From the NCBI RefSeq assembly GCF_014190915.1, contig NZ_JACHVU010000004.1, forward strand, positions 372,001-436,000: a stretch of 64,000 bases of DNA, written 5' to 3'. Of this stretch, positions 19,230 through 26,643 are shown one piece after another. A program made the position numbers and the translations under genes. How positions within the stretch are numbered: the first letter of the stretch is position 1; each line of letters starts with the position of its first letter. This stretch comes from Mycolicibacterium iranicum. Lineage in GTDB: Bacteria > Actinomycetota > Actinomycetes > Mycobacteriales > Mycobacteriaceae. Below the pieces are notes generated by a model. It was not told the DNA's origin. It saw only the letters and a program-made list of their open reading frames with translations, and ran no database searches.

Positions 19230-19583
19230 ATGGCCAAGCACGCCAAAGCCCCGACTCGTAGTGCGAAGAAGCTCGGCGCCGTGGGCCTGGGCTCGTTCGC
19301 CGTGGCCGCAGCCTTCTCCACGATGGGCAGCGGGACCGCCGGCGCCGACGTCGAAGAGGTCGGCCCCGGCCCGACGGTGACCAGCCGCCAGGCTTCCGAG
19401 TTCTCGGTGATCCGCATCAACGACTTCGGTGTCGCGCGCGGCATCTCCGAGTCCCGCGTGGCCGACGCCGGCATCGTCAACGCCTATGGCGAGGTTCGCG
19501 ACACGACGAAGGCTGTCGTCGGTACCACCGCCTCGGCGTTCGAGGGCGAGTACCCGACCGGTCCCGGTATCGGCGACTGGTGA
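19230..19583 (+). CDS. small exported protein of unknown function
   Basis: A 117-residue protein starting MAKHAKAPTRSAKK, with a hydrophobic stretch (LGAVGLGSFAVAAAFSTMG) and a probable signal-peptidase site after AGA, near residue 38. The mature part is about 80 residues, has no cysteines, and contains VIRINDFGVARGISESRVADAGIVN. The ATG at 19230 lies 6 bases after AAGGGA; another ATG two codons earlier is less well placed. A perfect-looking terminator follows, so it is a single-gene unit. I do not recognise the family; it looks mycobacteria-specific. A cell-wall or secreted location is inferred from the signal peptide. Confidence 0.75.
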   Translation: MAKHAKAPTRSAKKLGAVGLGSFAVAAAFSTMGSGTAGADVEEVGPGPTVTSRQASEFSVIRINDFGVARGISESRVADAGIVNAYGEVRDTTKAVVGTTASAFEGEYPTGPGIGDW

Positions 19584-19592
19584 TCTGACCTA

Positions 19593-19633
19593 CACGGCGC
19601 CCCCGGGGAAAACCCCGGGGGCGCTGTGCTTTT
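19593..19633 (+). terminator. strong intrinsic terminator after the exported-protein gene
   Basis: A 16-base stem (CACGGCGCCCCCGGGG with its complement, one mismatch) encloses an AAAA loop and is followed by CTTTTC. This is one of the best terminators in the window. Confidence 0.88.
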
Positions 19634-19660
19634 CAGGTGTGCCGGCGGCACAGGGCGCGG

Positions 19661-20314
19661 TCAGTGCAGGGTCAGCGTGACAGCCTGCACGAGCGCGACC
19701 CCGGCCACCGTTTTCGCGGCAGCCGCGGGCAGCGCCACAAGCACGACCCGGCCGCCGTTGCGGGCGCCCATCGCGTTCTCCTTTGCCGAGACCAGCACGA
19801 CCACCGCGTCGGTGGCGACCAGCTCGGCCCGTTCGCTGTCGTCGGCGGGGGCGGCCACGATGTCGACCACGTCGCCGGGGCGCACCAGATCGGTGAGCGC
19901 CGCATCGGCGAGCGGGATCGGCACGATCCGTGCGTCCGGTCCCGCCGTGGACTCCGCGAGGCGCGGGCCCAATAGGCGGACATCGGTGACGATCTCGCCG
20001 CGCCGTGCCGGACCTGCGAATGTCTTGCCGACGACGGCATCGATCTCGGTGTGCGCGCCGTCGGGAACCGTGGACGCGGTTCGCGATTCGACACGGACAT
20101 CCGCACTCGTCAGTTCGGCGCCCGGCGACAGATCGCGTGCGGTCACCACCACATCGGACCGGTCGGCGCCGGGATCGCCCCGCCACGCGGCGACCGCGGC
20201 GAGGATGACCAGAGCCGCGGCGAGCACCCGGCGCGCGGCCGGGGTGCGCGACCAATCAGGACGCAGTGCGCGGTTCAGGCGGTCCAGCAGCGACGGGTCC
20301 AGCGAATCCCCCAT
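19661..20314 (-). CDS. SAF-domain membrane protein (CpaB/RcpC-like)
   Basis: A 217-residue protein with one transmembrane helix near residues 27-45 (RRVLAAALVILAAVAAW), followed by a SAF domain (VVTARDLSPGAELTSADVRV, residues 55-115) and an RcpC/CpaB-like C-terminal part rich in beta strands. SAF-domain CpaB proteins help assemble Flp pili, but no tad/flp genes are nearby, so its role is open. It corresponds in place to Rv0990c. The next gene upstream (ruc) ends 70 bases away; the gap holds a DnaA-box-like TGTGGATAA (20367-20375). Confidence 0.75.
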   Translation of the reverse strand: MGDSLDPSLLDRLNRALRPDWSRTPAARRVLAAALVILAAVAAWRGDPGADRSDVVVTARDLSPGAELTSADVRVESRTASTVPDGAHTEIDAVVGKTFAGPARRGEIVTDVRLLGPRLAESTAGPDARIVPIPLADAALTDLVRPGDVVDIVAAPADDSERAELVATDAVVVLVSAKENAMGARNGGRVVLVALPAAAAKTVAGVALVQAVTLTLH

Positions 20315-20384
20315 GGGGACACGCTAATCAGCGGCGGGCCGGATGGTCAGCCCGCACATCTGCGGCTGTGGATAACAGCGAAGG

Positions 20385-20756
20385 TCAGCTGGAGGCTGCT
20401 GCTGCCGGCGTCGACGAGCTGCTCGTGGACCCGGACTTGTCCGAGGAACCGGACTTCTTCTCCGACGACGACGAGGCCCCCGACGACGAAGAAGACGACG
20501 ACGACGAGGATTCCGACGACGAGGACGACCCCGAAGACTCGGAGCTGCCGGAGCTCACCGAGCTCGTCTTCGACCCGGATTCCCGGCTGTCGGTGCGGTA
20601 GAAGCCGCTGCCTTTGAAGACCACGCCGACCTTGCCGAACACCTTGCGCAGCCGGCCGTGGCACTTCGGGCACTCGGTCAGGGAATCGTCGGTGAACGCC
20701 TGCACCACGTCGAACTTATTGCTGCATTCGGTGCACGCATAGGAATAGGTGGGCAC
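20385..20756 (-). CDS. ruc: zinc-ribbon FmdB-family protein with Ser-rich tail; redox-regulated chaperone Ruc
   Basis: A 123-residue protein. The N-terminal zinc ribbon begins MPTYSYACTECSNKF, with four cysteines at 8, 11, 29 and 32. The rest, from about residue 60, is a low-complexity, almost pure Ser/Gly/Lys/Glu tail that must be disordered. Its M. tuberculosis counterpart Rv0991c (Ruc) is an oxidation-activated chaperone that loses zinc, forms disulfides and prevents protein aggregation. The GTG start at 20756 follows GGAGG. A CIRCE-like operator lies 27 bases upstream, indicating heat-shock control by HrcA. The tail is longer than the ~110-residue M. tuberculosis protein. Confidence 0.88.
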   Translation of the reverse strand: MPTYSYACTECSNKFDVVQAFTDDSLTECPKCHGRLRKVFGKVGVVFKGSGFYRTDSRESGSKTSSVSSGSSESSGSSSSSESSSSSSSSSSGASSSSEKKSGSSDKSGSTSSSSTPAAAASS

Positions 20757-20782
20757 ACAAACCTCCGAGGTGGTCAATCTGC

Positions 20783-20809
20783 TTAGCACTCTACCGAGTC
20801 AAGTGCTAG
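20783..20809. promoter_or_regulatory. CIRCE-like operator (HrcA site) upstream of ruc
   Basis: TTAGCACTC (20783-20791), a 9-base spacer, then AAGTGCTAG (20801-20809). The CIRCE consensus is TTAGCACTC-N9-GAGTGCTAA, so 16 of 18 positions and the exact spacing match. It lies between ruc (start 20756) and the upstream folate gene (end 20856), giving ruc its own heat-shock promoter. Confidence 0.8.
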
Positions 20810-20855
20810 AACCGCCAGCCGGTCCGGGTCATTCCCCCGCCGGCCTCGGCCGGGG

Positions 20856-21446
20856 TCACCGGTGGCGGTTCAGTGCGACGAGTCCCTGCCCGGGGGTGAG
20901 GGCGTGGGTCATCAGCACGTCGTGCGGTTCGCTGGGCAGGGTCTCGACCAGCTCGGCGTCTCGGACGACGGCGATCAGCAGTGCGCCGGGGGCGGCCTTC
21001 GTCAGGGTCCGGTCGTAATAGCCGGCGCCGCGGCCCAGCCGGACCCCGTCGCGGTCGACAGCCAGCGCCGGGACGAAGACCATCGACGCGCGCGCCACGG
21101 CATCGGCGGGCAGCCACGGCGGCGGGGGTTCGCGCAGCCCGAAGGGCGCCGCCACCAGATCGCCCGGGATGTGCTCGCCCCACAGCAGCGGCAGCGGGAC
21201 GCCGTCGGCTCCCTCCCGCGCCACGGGCAGCAGGACCGTCACGCCCCGGCCGGCCGCGCTGTCGATCAGTGCCACCGAGCCGGGCTCCGAGCCGACGGGG
21301 ACGTAGGCGCAGATGGTCGTCGCGGGCGCCACCGCGGCCGTCAGCCGACGCTCCAGAGCGGCGGCTTCGGCGTCGCGTGTTTGCCGACTCAACGACCGCC
21401 TGACCGCGACGATTTCGGCCCTCACCTGTGCTTTGGTCGCTGCCAC
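20856..21446 (-). CDS. 5-formyltetrahydrofolate cyclo-ligase
   Basis: A 196-residue enzyme of the MTHFS family that converts 5-formyl-THF to 5,10-methenyl-THF with ATP, recycling a folate storage form. The signature GRGAGYYDR (about residues 140-148) carries the nucleotide and folate contacts, and the N-terminal RAEIVAVRRSLS is typical. The GTG at 21446 is the start. It is equivalent to Rv0992c and divergent from galU with 65 bases between. The gene lies upstream of ruc but is separated from it by the CIRCE element. Confidence 0.9.
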   Translation of the reverse strand: MAATKAQVRAEIVAVRRSLSRQTRDAEAAALERRLTAAVAPATTICAYVPVGSEPGSVALIDSAAGRGVTVLLPVAREGADGVPLPLLWGEHIPGDLVAAPFGLREPPPPWLPADAVARASMVFVPALAVDRDGVRLGRGAGYYDRTLTKAAPGALLIAVVRDAELVETLPSEPHDVLMTHALTPGQGLVALNRHR

Positions 21447-21511
21447 CGAGTAGTCCTTCGAAGGGCGGGTAAGAGAGGAACAACCGACGCAGAGAGGTTA
21501 GTGTGTGAACG

Positions 21512-22459
21512 ATGAATCGGCCTGAGGTTCCCATTCCCTACACCGCGGTCGTCCCCGCTGCGGGCCTGGGAACGCGGTTTCTGCCCGCCACGAAGACGGT
21601 GCCCAAGGAATTGCTGCCCGTGGTCGACACGCCGGGCATCGAGCTGGTCGCGGCCGAGGCGGCCGAGGCCGGCGCCGAACGGTTGATCATCATCACCTCC
21701 GAGGGCAAGGACGGTGTGGTCGCGCACTTCGTCGAGGACCTCGTTCTGGAGGGGACCCTGGAGGCGCGCGGCAAGCAGACGATGCTGGAGAAGGTGCGGC
21801 GGGCCCCGGAGCTCATCAAGGTCGAGTCCGTCGTGCAGGCCGAGCCGCTGGGTCTCGGGCATGCGGTCGGGTGCGTCGAGGCGAGCCTGTCGCCCGACGA
21901 GGATGCGATCGCGGTGCTGCTGCCCGACGACCTCGTCCTGCCCACCGGTGTGCTCGAGACGATGTCGAAGGTGCGCGCCAAGCGCGGTGGGACCGTGCTC
22001 TGTGCCATCGAGGTCGACCGCGAGGACATCAGCGCCTACGGCGTCTTCGACGTCGAGACGGTTCCCGACGCCGCCAATCCGAACGTCCTGAAGGTCAGGG
22101 GCATGGTGGAGAAGCCCAAGCCCGAGGACGCGCCGTCGCTGTTCGCGGCGGCCGGTCGCTACGTGCTCGACCGGGCGGTCTTCGACGCGCTGAAGCGCAT
22201 TCCGCGCGGTGCCGGCGGCGAATTGCAGCTCACCGACGCGATCGCACTGCTGATCGAGGAGGGCCACCCGGTCCACGTCGTGGTGCACCGCGGATCTCGA
22301 CACGACCTGGGAAATCCCGGGGGCTACCTGAAGGCTGCGGTTGACTTTGCGTTGGAGCGCGACGATTACGGACCCGAGCTGCGCCGGTGGCTGACCGAGC
22401 GGCTGGGTCTGGCTCCGGCAGGGGCGGCTGACGCCGCCCCGGCGACGACCGAGCACTAG
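21512..22459 (+). CDS. galU: UTP-glucose-1-phosphate uridylyltransferase
   Basis: A 315-residue nucleotidyltransferase making UDP-glucose from UTP and glucose-1-phosphate, used for arabinogalactan, trehalose and glycolipid synthesis. The N-terminal signature AAGLGTRFLPATKTVPKE (about residues 16-33), the LPDD metal motif near residue 137 and the late GRYVLDRAVFD segment are all visible. It matches Rv0993 in length and order. It leads the galU-moeA1-rimJ-glpR run on the plus strand. The AGAGAGG ribosome site is unusually far (about 14 bases) from the ATG. Confidence 0.95.
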   Translation: MNRPEVPIPYTAVVPAAGLGTRFLPATKTVPKELLPVVDTPGIELVAAEAAEAGAERLIIITSEGKDGVVAHFVEDLVLEGTLEARGKQTMLEKVRRAPELIKVESVVQAEPLGLGHAVGCVEASLSPDEDAIAVLLPDDLVLPTGVLETMSKVRAKRGGTVLCAIEVDREDISAYGVFDVETVPDAANPNVLKVRGMVEKPKPEDAPSLFAAAGRYVLDRAVFDALKRIPRGAGGELQLTDAIALLIEEGHPVHVVVHRGSRHDLGNPGGYLKAAVDFALERDDYGPELRRWLTERLGLAPAGAADAAPATTEH

Positions 22460-22480
22460 CCGGCGGCACTGCCGAACGGG

Positions 22481-22498
22481 CCGGTCGGCGCCGACCGG
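22481..22498. promoter_or_regulatory. 18-base palindrome between galU and moeA1
   Basis: CCGGTCGGCGCCGACCGG is a perfect palindrome just before the GAGAGG ribosome site of moeA1. It could fold as a hairpin in the message and attenuate or separate the two genes, or be an operator. There is no T-run. Confidence 0.35.
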
Positions 22499-22520
22499 TT
22501 CAACGGAAGAGAGGCGTGCT

Positions 22521-23804
22521 GTGCGTTCGGTGGAGGAGCAGCAGGCTCGGGTAGCAGCTGCCGCGGTGGCCCCGCGGCCGGTGCGGGTGGCGATTGCCGA
22601 GGCCCAGGGCTTGATGTGCGCCGAGGAAGTGGTCACCGAGCGTCCGCTGCCCGGGTTCGACCAGGCGGCCATCGACGGTTACGCGGTGCGCAGTGTCGAC
22701 GTGCTGGGGATCGGCGGGTCCGAGGGCGAGGACGCCGAGGGCGACACCGACCGTGACGAGGGCCGGCCCCGTGAGATCAGCCTGCCGGTGATGGGGTTGA
22801 TCGAGGCCGGCGCTCGGACACCGAGCCGACTGCAGCCCCGCCAGGCCGCCCGGGTGCAGACCGGGGCGCCGATGCCGACACTCGCCGACGCCGTGCTTCC
22901 GCTGCGGTGGACCGACGGCGGCGACTCGCGGGTCCGTGTACTGCGTGGGGTCCGATCGGGTGCTTATGTGCGGCGCACCGGTGATGACGTCCAGCCGGGC
23001 GACGTGGCGGTGCGCGCCGGCACGATCATCGGTCCGGCCCAGGTGGGGCTGCTCGCCGCGGTCGGGCGCGAGCGTGTGCTCGTGCATCCGCGGCCGCGGC
23101 TGTCGGTGCTGTGCGTGGGCGGCGAGCTCGTCGACATCTCCCGCACCCCCGGCAACGGCCAGGTGTACGACGTCAACTCCTATGCGCTGGCGGCCGCGGG
23201 ACGCGACGCGGGTGCTGAGGTGAACCGGGTGGGCATCGTGCCCACCGACCCCGTGAAGCTGCGGGAGGTCGTCGAGGGCCAGCTCAGCAGGTCCGAGGTC
23301 GTCGTCATCGCCGGGGCGGTCGGCGGCGCGGCGGCCGAGGGCGTGCGATCGGTGCTGGCGCAGCTCGGCGACATGGAGGTCACGCGCATCGGGATGCACC
23401 CGGGATCGGTGCAGGGCTTCGGCCAGCTGGGCCCCGACGGTGTCCCGGTGTTCCTGCTTCCCGCCAATCCGGTCAGCGCGCTCGTCGTGTTCGAGGTGAT
23501 GGTCCGTCCGCTGATCCGGTTGTCGCTGGGCAAGCGGCAGGCGATGCGCCGTGTCGTCCCGGCGCGGACGCTGTCGCCGATCAGTTCGGTGGCGGGCCGC
23601 AAAGGCTTCCTGCGGGGGCAGCTGATGCGCGATCAGGACACCGGTGAATACCTGGTGCAGGCGCTGGGCGGGGCGCCCGGGGCGTCGTCGCACCTGCTCG
23701 CCACCCTCGCGGAGGCAAACTGCCTGGTGATGGTTCCCAGCGACGCCGAACAGATCCGCACCGGCGAGGTCGTCGACGTCGCGTTCCTGGCCCAGCGCGG
23801 CTGA
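22521..23804 (+). CDS. moeA1: MoeA/gephyrin-family protein (Glp-like)
   Basis: A 427-residue MoeA-fold protein: an N-terminal domain with the family motif PGFDQAAIDGYAVRS (about residues 47-61), then the molybdopterin-binding domain (SVLCVGGELVDI and the VVIAGAVGGAAAEGV loop), then a C-terminal beta domain. Classical MoeA inserts molybdate into molybdopterin; its motif SGGVSVG reads GAVGGAA here, so catalysis is doubtful. In corynebacteria the gene in this position encodes Glp, a gephyrin-like protein that binds FtsZ and the membrane receptor GlpR, encoded two genes downstream here. A cell-division role is therefore more likely than cofactor synthesis. Equivalent to Rv0994. Confidence 0.88.
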   Translation: MRSVEEQQARVAAAAVAPRPVRVAIAEAQGLMCAEEVVTERPLPGFDQAAIDGYAVRSVDVLGIGGSEGEDAEGDTDRDEGRPREISLPVMGLIEAGARTPSRLQPRQAARVQTGAPMPTLADAVLPLRWTDGGDSRVRVLRGVRSGAYVRRTGDDVQPGDVAVRAGTIIGPAQVGLLAAVGRERVLVHPRPRLSVLCVGGELVDISRTPGNGQVYDVNSYALAAAGRDAGAEVNRVGIVPTDPVKLREVVEGQLSRSEVVVIAGAVGGAAAEGVRSVLAQLGDMEVTRIGMHPGSVQGFGQLGPDGVPVFLLPANPVSALVVFEVMVRPLIRLSLGKRQAMRRVVPARTLSPISSVAGRKGFLRGQLMRDQDTGEYLVQALGGAPGASSHLLATLAEANCLVMVPSDAEQIRTGEVVDVAFLAQRG

Positions 23805-23823
23805 ACGCGGTCTGTCAGGCGTG

Positions 23824-24477
23824 ATGAATCTTCTCAGCTCCCGGTCGCAGCACCCGGGCTGGCCGCTGCCGGTCGGCCCGCTGCGGGTGTCGGCCGGGCT
23901 CGTGGGACTGCGTGCGATCAGGCTGCGCGACGCCGCGCAGTGGAGCCGGATCAGGCTGGCCGACCGCGCTCACCTGGAGCCGTGGGAACCCTCCACCGAG
24001 ATGAATTGGGAACTGCGGCATTCTGTTTCGGCATGGCCGTCGGTGTGTTCGGGGCTGCGCTCGGAGGCCCGCAAGGGCCGGATGCTGCCGTACGCGATCG
24101 AACTCGACGGGCAGTTCGCCGGCCAGCTGACCATCGGCAACGTCACCCACGGTGCGCTGCGGTCGGCGTGGATCGGGTACTGGGTGGCCAGTGGTTCGAC
24201 CGGCGGCGGGGTTGCGACCGCGGCGCTGGCGCTCGGGCTCGACCACTGCTTCGGGCCGGTGATGCTGCACCGCGTCGAGGCCACGGTGCGACCGGAGAAC
24301 GCGGCCAGCCGCGCCGTGCTGGCAAAGGCGGGCTTCCGCGAGGAAGGCCTGCTGAAACGTTATCTGGATGTCGACGGGGCGTGGCGCGATCACTTGCTGG
24401 TGGCCCTGACGAAGGAGGAGCTCCACGGCTCTGTGTCCTCGTCCCTCGTGCGTGCCGGCCACGCGTCCTGGGCCTGA
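23824..24477 (+). CDS. rimJ: RimJ-like N-acetyltransferase (GNAT)
   Basis: A 217-residue GNAT enzyme. The acetyl-CoA-binding loop GSTGGGVATAAL (about residues 124-135) and the following HRVEATVRPENAASRAVLAKAGF segment are diagnostic of RimI/RimJ/RimL-type N-terminal acetyltransferases. It would acetylate protein N-termini or a related amine; the target is unknown. It follows moeA1 by about 20 bases and precedes glpR, as Rv0995 does in M. tuberculosis. A GTG directly before the ATG could also start translation and would add one residue. Confidence 0.88.
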   Translation: MNLLSSRSQHPGWPLPVGPLRVSAGLVGLRAIRLRDAAQWSRIRLADRAHLEPWEPSTEMNWELRHSVSAWPSVCSGLRSEARKGRMLPYAIELDGQFAGQLTIGNVTHGALRSAWIGYWVASGSTGGGVATAALALGLDHCFGPVMLHRVEATVRPENAASRAVLAKAGFREEGLLKRYLDVDGAWRDHLLVALTKEELHGSVSSSLVRAGHASWA

Positions 24478-24626
24478 GCCTGCCTCGCAGTTCGCCGCCG
24501 TCACCCCACCGCGAGCGGACATCACACCCGCGCGGCGCGCCGGGCGAACGCACGAGTTTGCGGCTGCTCGCGAGGGCCTGTTGTTACTGATGTGACACGT
24601 GTGACGTTTGGTGCTTGTCTCCAGCG

Positions 24627-24644
24627 AATTACAGGTGTGTAATT
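24627..24644. promoter_or_regulatory. palindrome in the glpR upstream region
   Basis: AATTACA-GGTG-TGTAATT is a perfect 18-base inverted repeat, AT-rich against a GC-rich background, 69 bases before the glpR start. A second symmetric element, ACACGTGT (24595-24602), lies 25 bases earlier. It contains GACAC, the core of actinobacterial WhiA sites (24594-24598). These suggest that glpR has its own regulated promoter. Confidence 0.45.
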
Positions 24645-24712
24645 GTGCTCGGCGCGCCGCCCACGGATGCGCTGGTCACAGCCCTAGCCTGATGGGGAAA
24701 GGAGCAGGCGCC

Positions 24713-25741
24713 ATGCCAAGCATCCCCCAATCTCTCCTCTGGATCTCGCTCGTCGTCCTCTGGCTCTTCGTGCTCGTCCCGATGCTGATCAGCAAGCGGG
24801 ACGCGGTGCGCCGAACCAGCGACATCGCGCTGGCCACCCGCGTGCTCAACAGTGGCGCCGGCGCCCGGTTGCGGCGGCGCGGCGGACCCGCTGCGGGACA
24901 CCGAAGCGACCCCGACTGGCGGCCGTCCGCCGAGGACCACGACGAGGCCGAGGAAGCTCCCAGCCGCTCGGTGGTCATGGTGGCCGACGACGCCGAGGGC
25001 GTCGGCGACGAGCCCGACTATCTGGACGTCGACGTGGTCGAGGACTCCGGTGCGCTTCCGATCGCCGAGGTCGGCCTGGACGAGCCGGTTTCCGCCGAAA
25101 CAGACGAGCTGACACTGGATTTCGGTGGCGCCGCCGCGCGTGACGGTGTGCGTGCCGCCGAGTCCGTCGACGCCGAGCGCGACACCTCCGAGGACACGGG
25201 CGTGTACTCCGTCGTCGACGACGAATACGAGTACGTCGACGATTCGTCGGGCATCGAAGCGCCGGCCGATGAGGACGACGACGAGCCGCGGGTCGCCAGC
25301 TCTCTCAGCGACGCCCGCCGGCGCCGGCGCGAATCCGCGACGGCCGCCGCGGTGTCTGCGCGCAAGTACCGCTTCCGTGCCAGGACCATCGCCGTCATGG
25401 CGGTGCTGATGCTGGCCAGCGCGGTGGCAGCCTTCACCTGGTCGCCGACGATGTGGTGGGCCACTGCGCTCGTCAGCGCCGTGACGCTGCTCTATCTCGC
25501 GTATCTGCGCCGGCAGACCCGCATCGAAGAGCAGGTGCGTCGGCGGCGCGCGCAGCGCATGGCGAGGTCTCGGCTCGGCGTGGAGAACACCAGCGACCGG
25601 GAGTTCGACGTGACACCGTCGCGCCTGCGCAGGCCGGGGGCCGCGGTACTGGAGATCGACGACGAGGACCCCGCCTTCGAGCACCTCGACTACGTGCCGT
25701 TTTCCCGCCACTACGACCTCCCGCGGGCGGCGGGGCAGTAG
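24713..25741 (+). CDS. glpR: membrane cell-division protein GlpR/SepX family
   Basis: A 342-residue protein. An N-terminal transmembrane helix (SLLWISLVVLWLFVLVPML, residues ~6-25) is followed by a conserved basic SKRDAVRRTSD segment, a long acidic low-complexity cytoplasmic stretch (about 75-200), two further transmembrane helices (about 226-265) and a basic C-terminal region. This layout fits the actinobacterial GlpR/SepX proteins, which sit at septa and poles and bind the gephyrin-like Glp. It matches Rv0996. The ATG at 24713 follows AAAGGAG; an open frame upstream is not conserved. Co-location with moeA1 supports a joint division role. Confidence 0.85.
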   Translation: MPSIPQSLLWISLVVLWLFVLVPMLISKRDAVRRTSDIALATRVLNSGAGARLRRRGGPAAGHRSDPDWRPSAEDHDEAEEAPSRSVVMVADDAEGVGDEPDYLDVDVVEDSGALPIAEVGLDEPVSAETDELTLDFGGAAARDGVRAAESVDAERDTSEDTGVYSVVDDEYEYVDDSSGIEAPADEDDDEPRVASSLSDARRRRRESATAAAVSARKYRFRARTIAVMAVLMLASAVAAFTWSPTMWWATALVSAVTLLYLAYLRRQTRIEEQVRRRRAQRMARSRLGVENTSDREFDVTPSRLRRPGAAVLEIDDEDPAFEHLDYVPFSRHYDLPRAAGQ

Positions 25742-25794
25742 CCGACTGCGGATTTCTGCCCGCGACCGGTGGCTGATAACCTGTACCGGCACTA

Positions 25795-25867
25795 GGGGCT
25801 ATAGCGCAGTTGGTAGCGCGTCTCGTTCGCATCGAGAAGGTCAGGGGTTCGATTCCCCTTAGCTCCA
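25795..25867 (+). tRNA. tRNA-Ala, anticodon CGC
   Basis: A 73-base cloverleaf: acceptor stem GGGGCTA/TAGCTCC with one G-U pair, D arm GCGC-AGTTGGTA-GCGC, anticodon stem TCTCG/CGAGA with loop TTCGCAT (anticodon CGC, reads GCG), and T arm AGGGG-TTCGATT-CCCCT. The CCA tail is not encoded. A plausible -10 (GATAAC) lies at 25775-25780. Confidence 0.97.
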
Positions 25868-25909
25868 CAGAGATTGAGCAGGTTCCGGGCCCGCCCCTGC
25901 CGCGACGAG

Positions 25910-26506
25910 CTAGTCGTTGCCGATACCCACGAGCAGAGCCGTGAGCAAGCCGTCCATCCGCAGGGTGCGGCTGCCGCCGAGCGCCGGTTGCGCCAGCAGA
26001 TGGACCAGCAGGTAGCCGATGACGGCGTCGGTCACGGCGTCGACGTCGGCATCGGTCCGGAGTTCTCCGCTCGCAACACCTTTGCGCAGGCGCGTCACCA
26101 GGCCGTCGCGCTGGGGTGCGGTCAGCTGGGCGTAGAGCGCTTCGTTGTCGGTGGGGTTGGCGGCGGAGGCGGCGACCAGTGCGCGGATGAGCGCGGCGTT
26201 CGTGGATTCGGCGATGAAGGCGGAATGCTCTGCGAGCCACTGCCCGAGATCACGACGGATGTCGCCGGTATCGGGCACCGGAAAGGACCCGTCACGGCCA
26301 TACGCGTCCAGTACGGCTTCGGCGACCAGGGGTGCCTTCGACGACCACCGCCGGTACAGCGTCTTCTTGCCGACTCGGGCGCGCGCGGCGACGCTCTCCA
26401 TGGACAGCGCCGCGTAGCTGTGTTCGGTCAGCATTCTCCGGGTGGTTTCGAGAATGGCGTGGTGGAGCTGCACGTCTCTCGGCCGTCCGAGTTTCGCCTC
26501 CGCCAT
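25910..26506 (-). CDS. TetR/AcrR-family transcriptional regulator
   Basis: A 198-residue repressor. The N-terminal helix-turn-helix spans about residues 15-60 (LSMESVAARARVGKKTLYRRW) and the C-terminal ligand domain resembles the TetR C-terminal type with RTDADVDAVTDAVIGYLL. It is divergent from a phosphotransferase-like gene. A 17-base palindrome in the shared 137-base gap is the obvious operator, so it probably controls itself and that neighbour. The ligand is unknown. Not part of the M. tuberculosis gene order, so accessory. Confidence 0.88.
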   Translation of the reverse strand: MAEAKLGRPRDVQLHHAILETTRRMLTEHSYAALSMESVAARARVGKKTLYRRWSSKAPLVAEAVLDAYGRDGSFPVPDTGDIRRDLGQWLAEHSAFIAESTNAALIRALVAASAANPTDNEALYAQLTAPQRDGLVTRLRKGVASGELRTDADVDAVTDAVIGYLLVHLLAQPALGGSRTLRMDGLLTALLVGIGND

Positions 26507-26593
26507 ACGACGAGCTTAGGAGGCGACGCGCCGTCGAGCTCCGCCGCCGAATCGTCCGCACTCCGACGCGTCGTGCGATAGGTTTCGCACATA

Positions 26594-26610
26594 CGACACG
26601 TAGCGTGTCG
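26594..26610. promoter_or_regulatory. probable TetR operator
   Basis: CGACACG-TAG-CGTGTCG is a perfect 17-base inverted repeat midway between the divergent TetR gene (start 26506) and the phosphotransferase gene (start 26644). Confidence 0.7.
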
Positions 26611-26643
26611 CAACTCGATCGACAATCTCGGAAGGACTCACCT

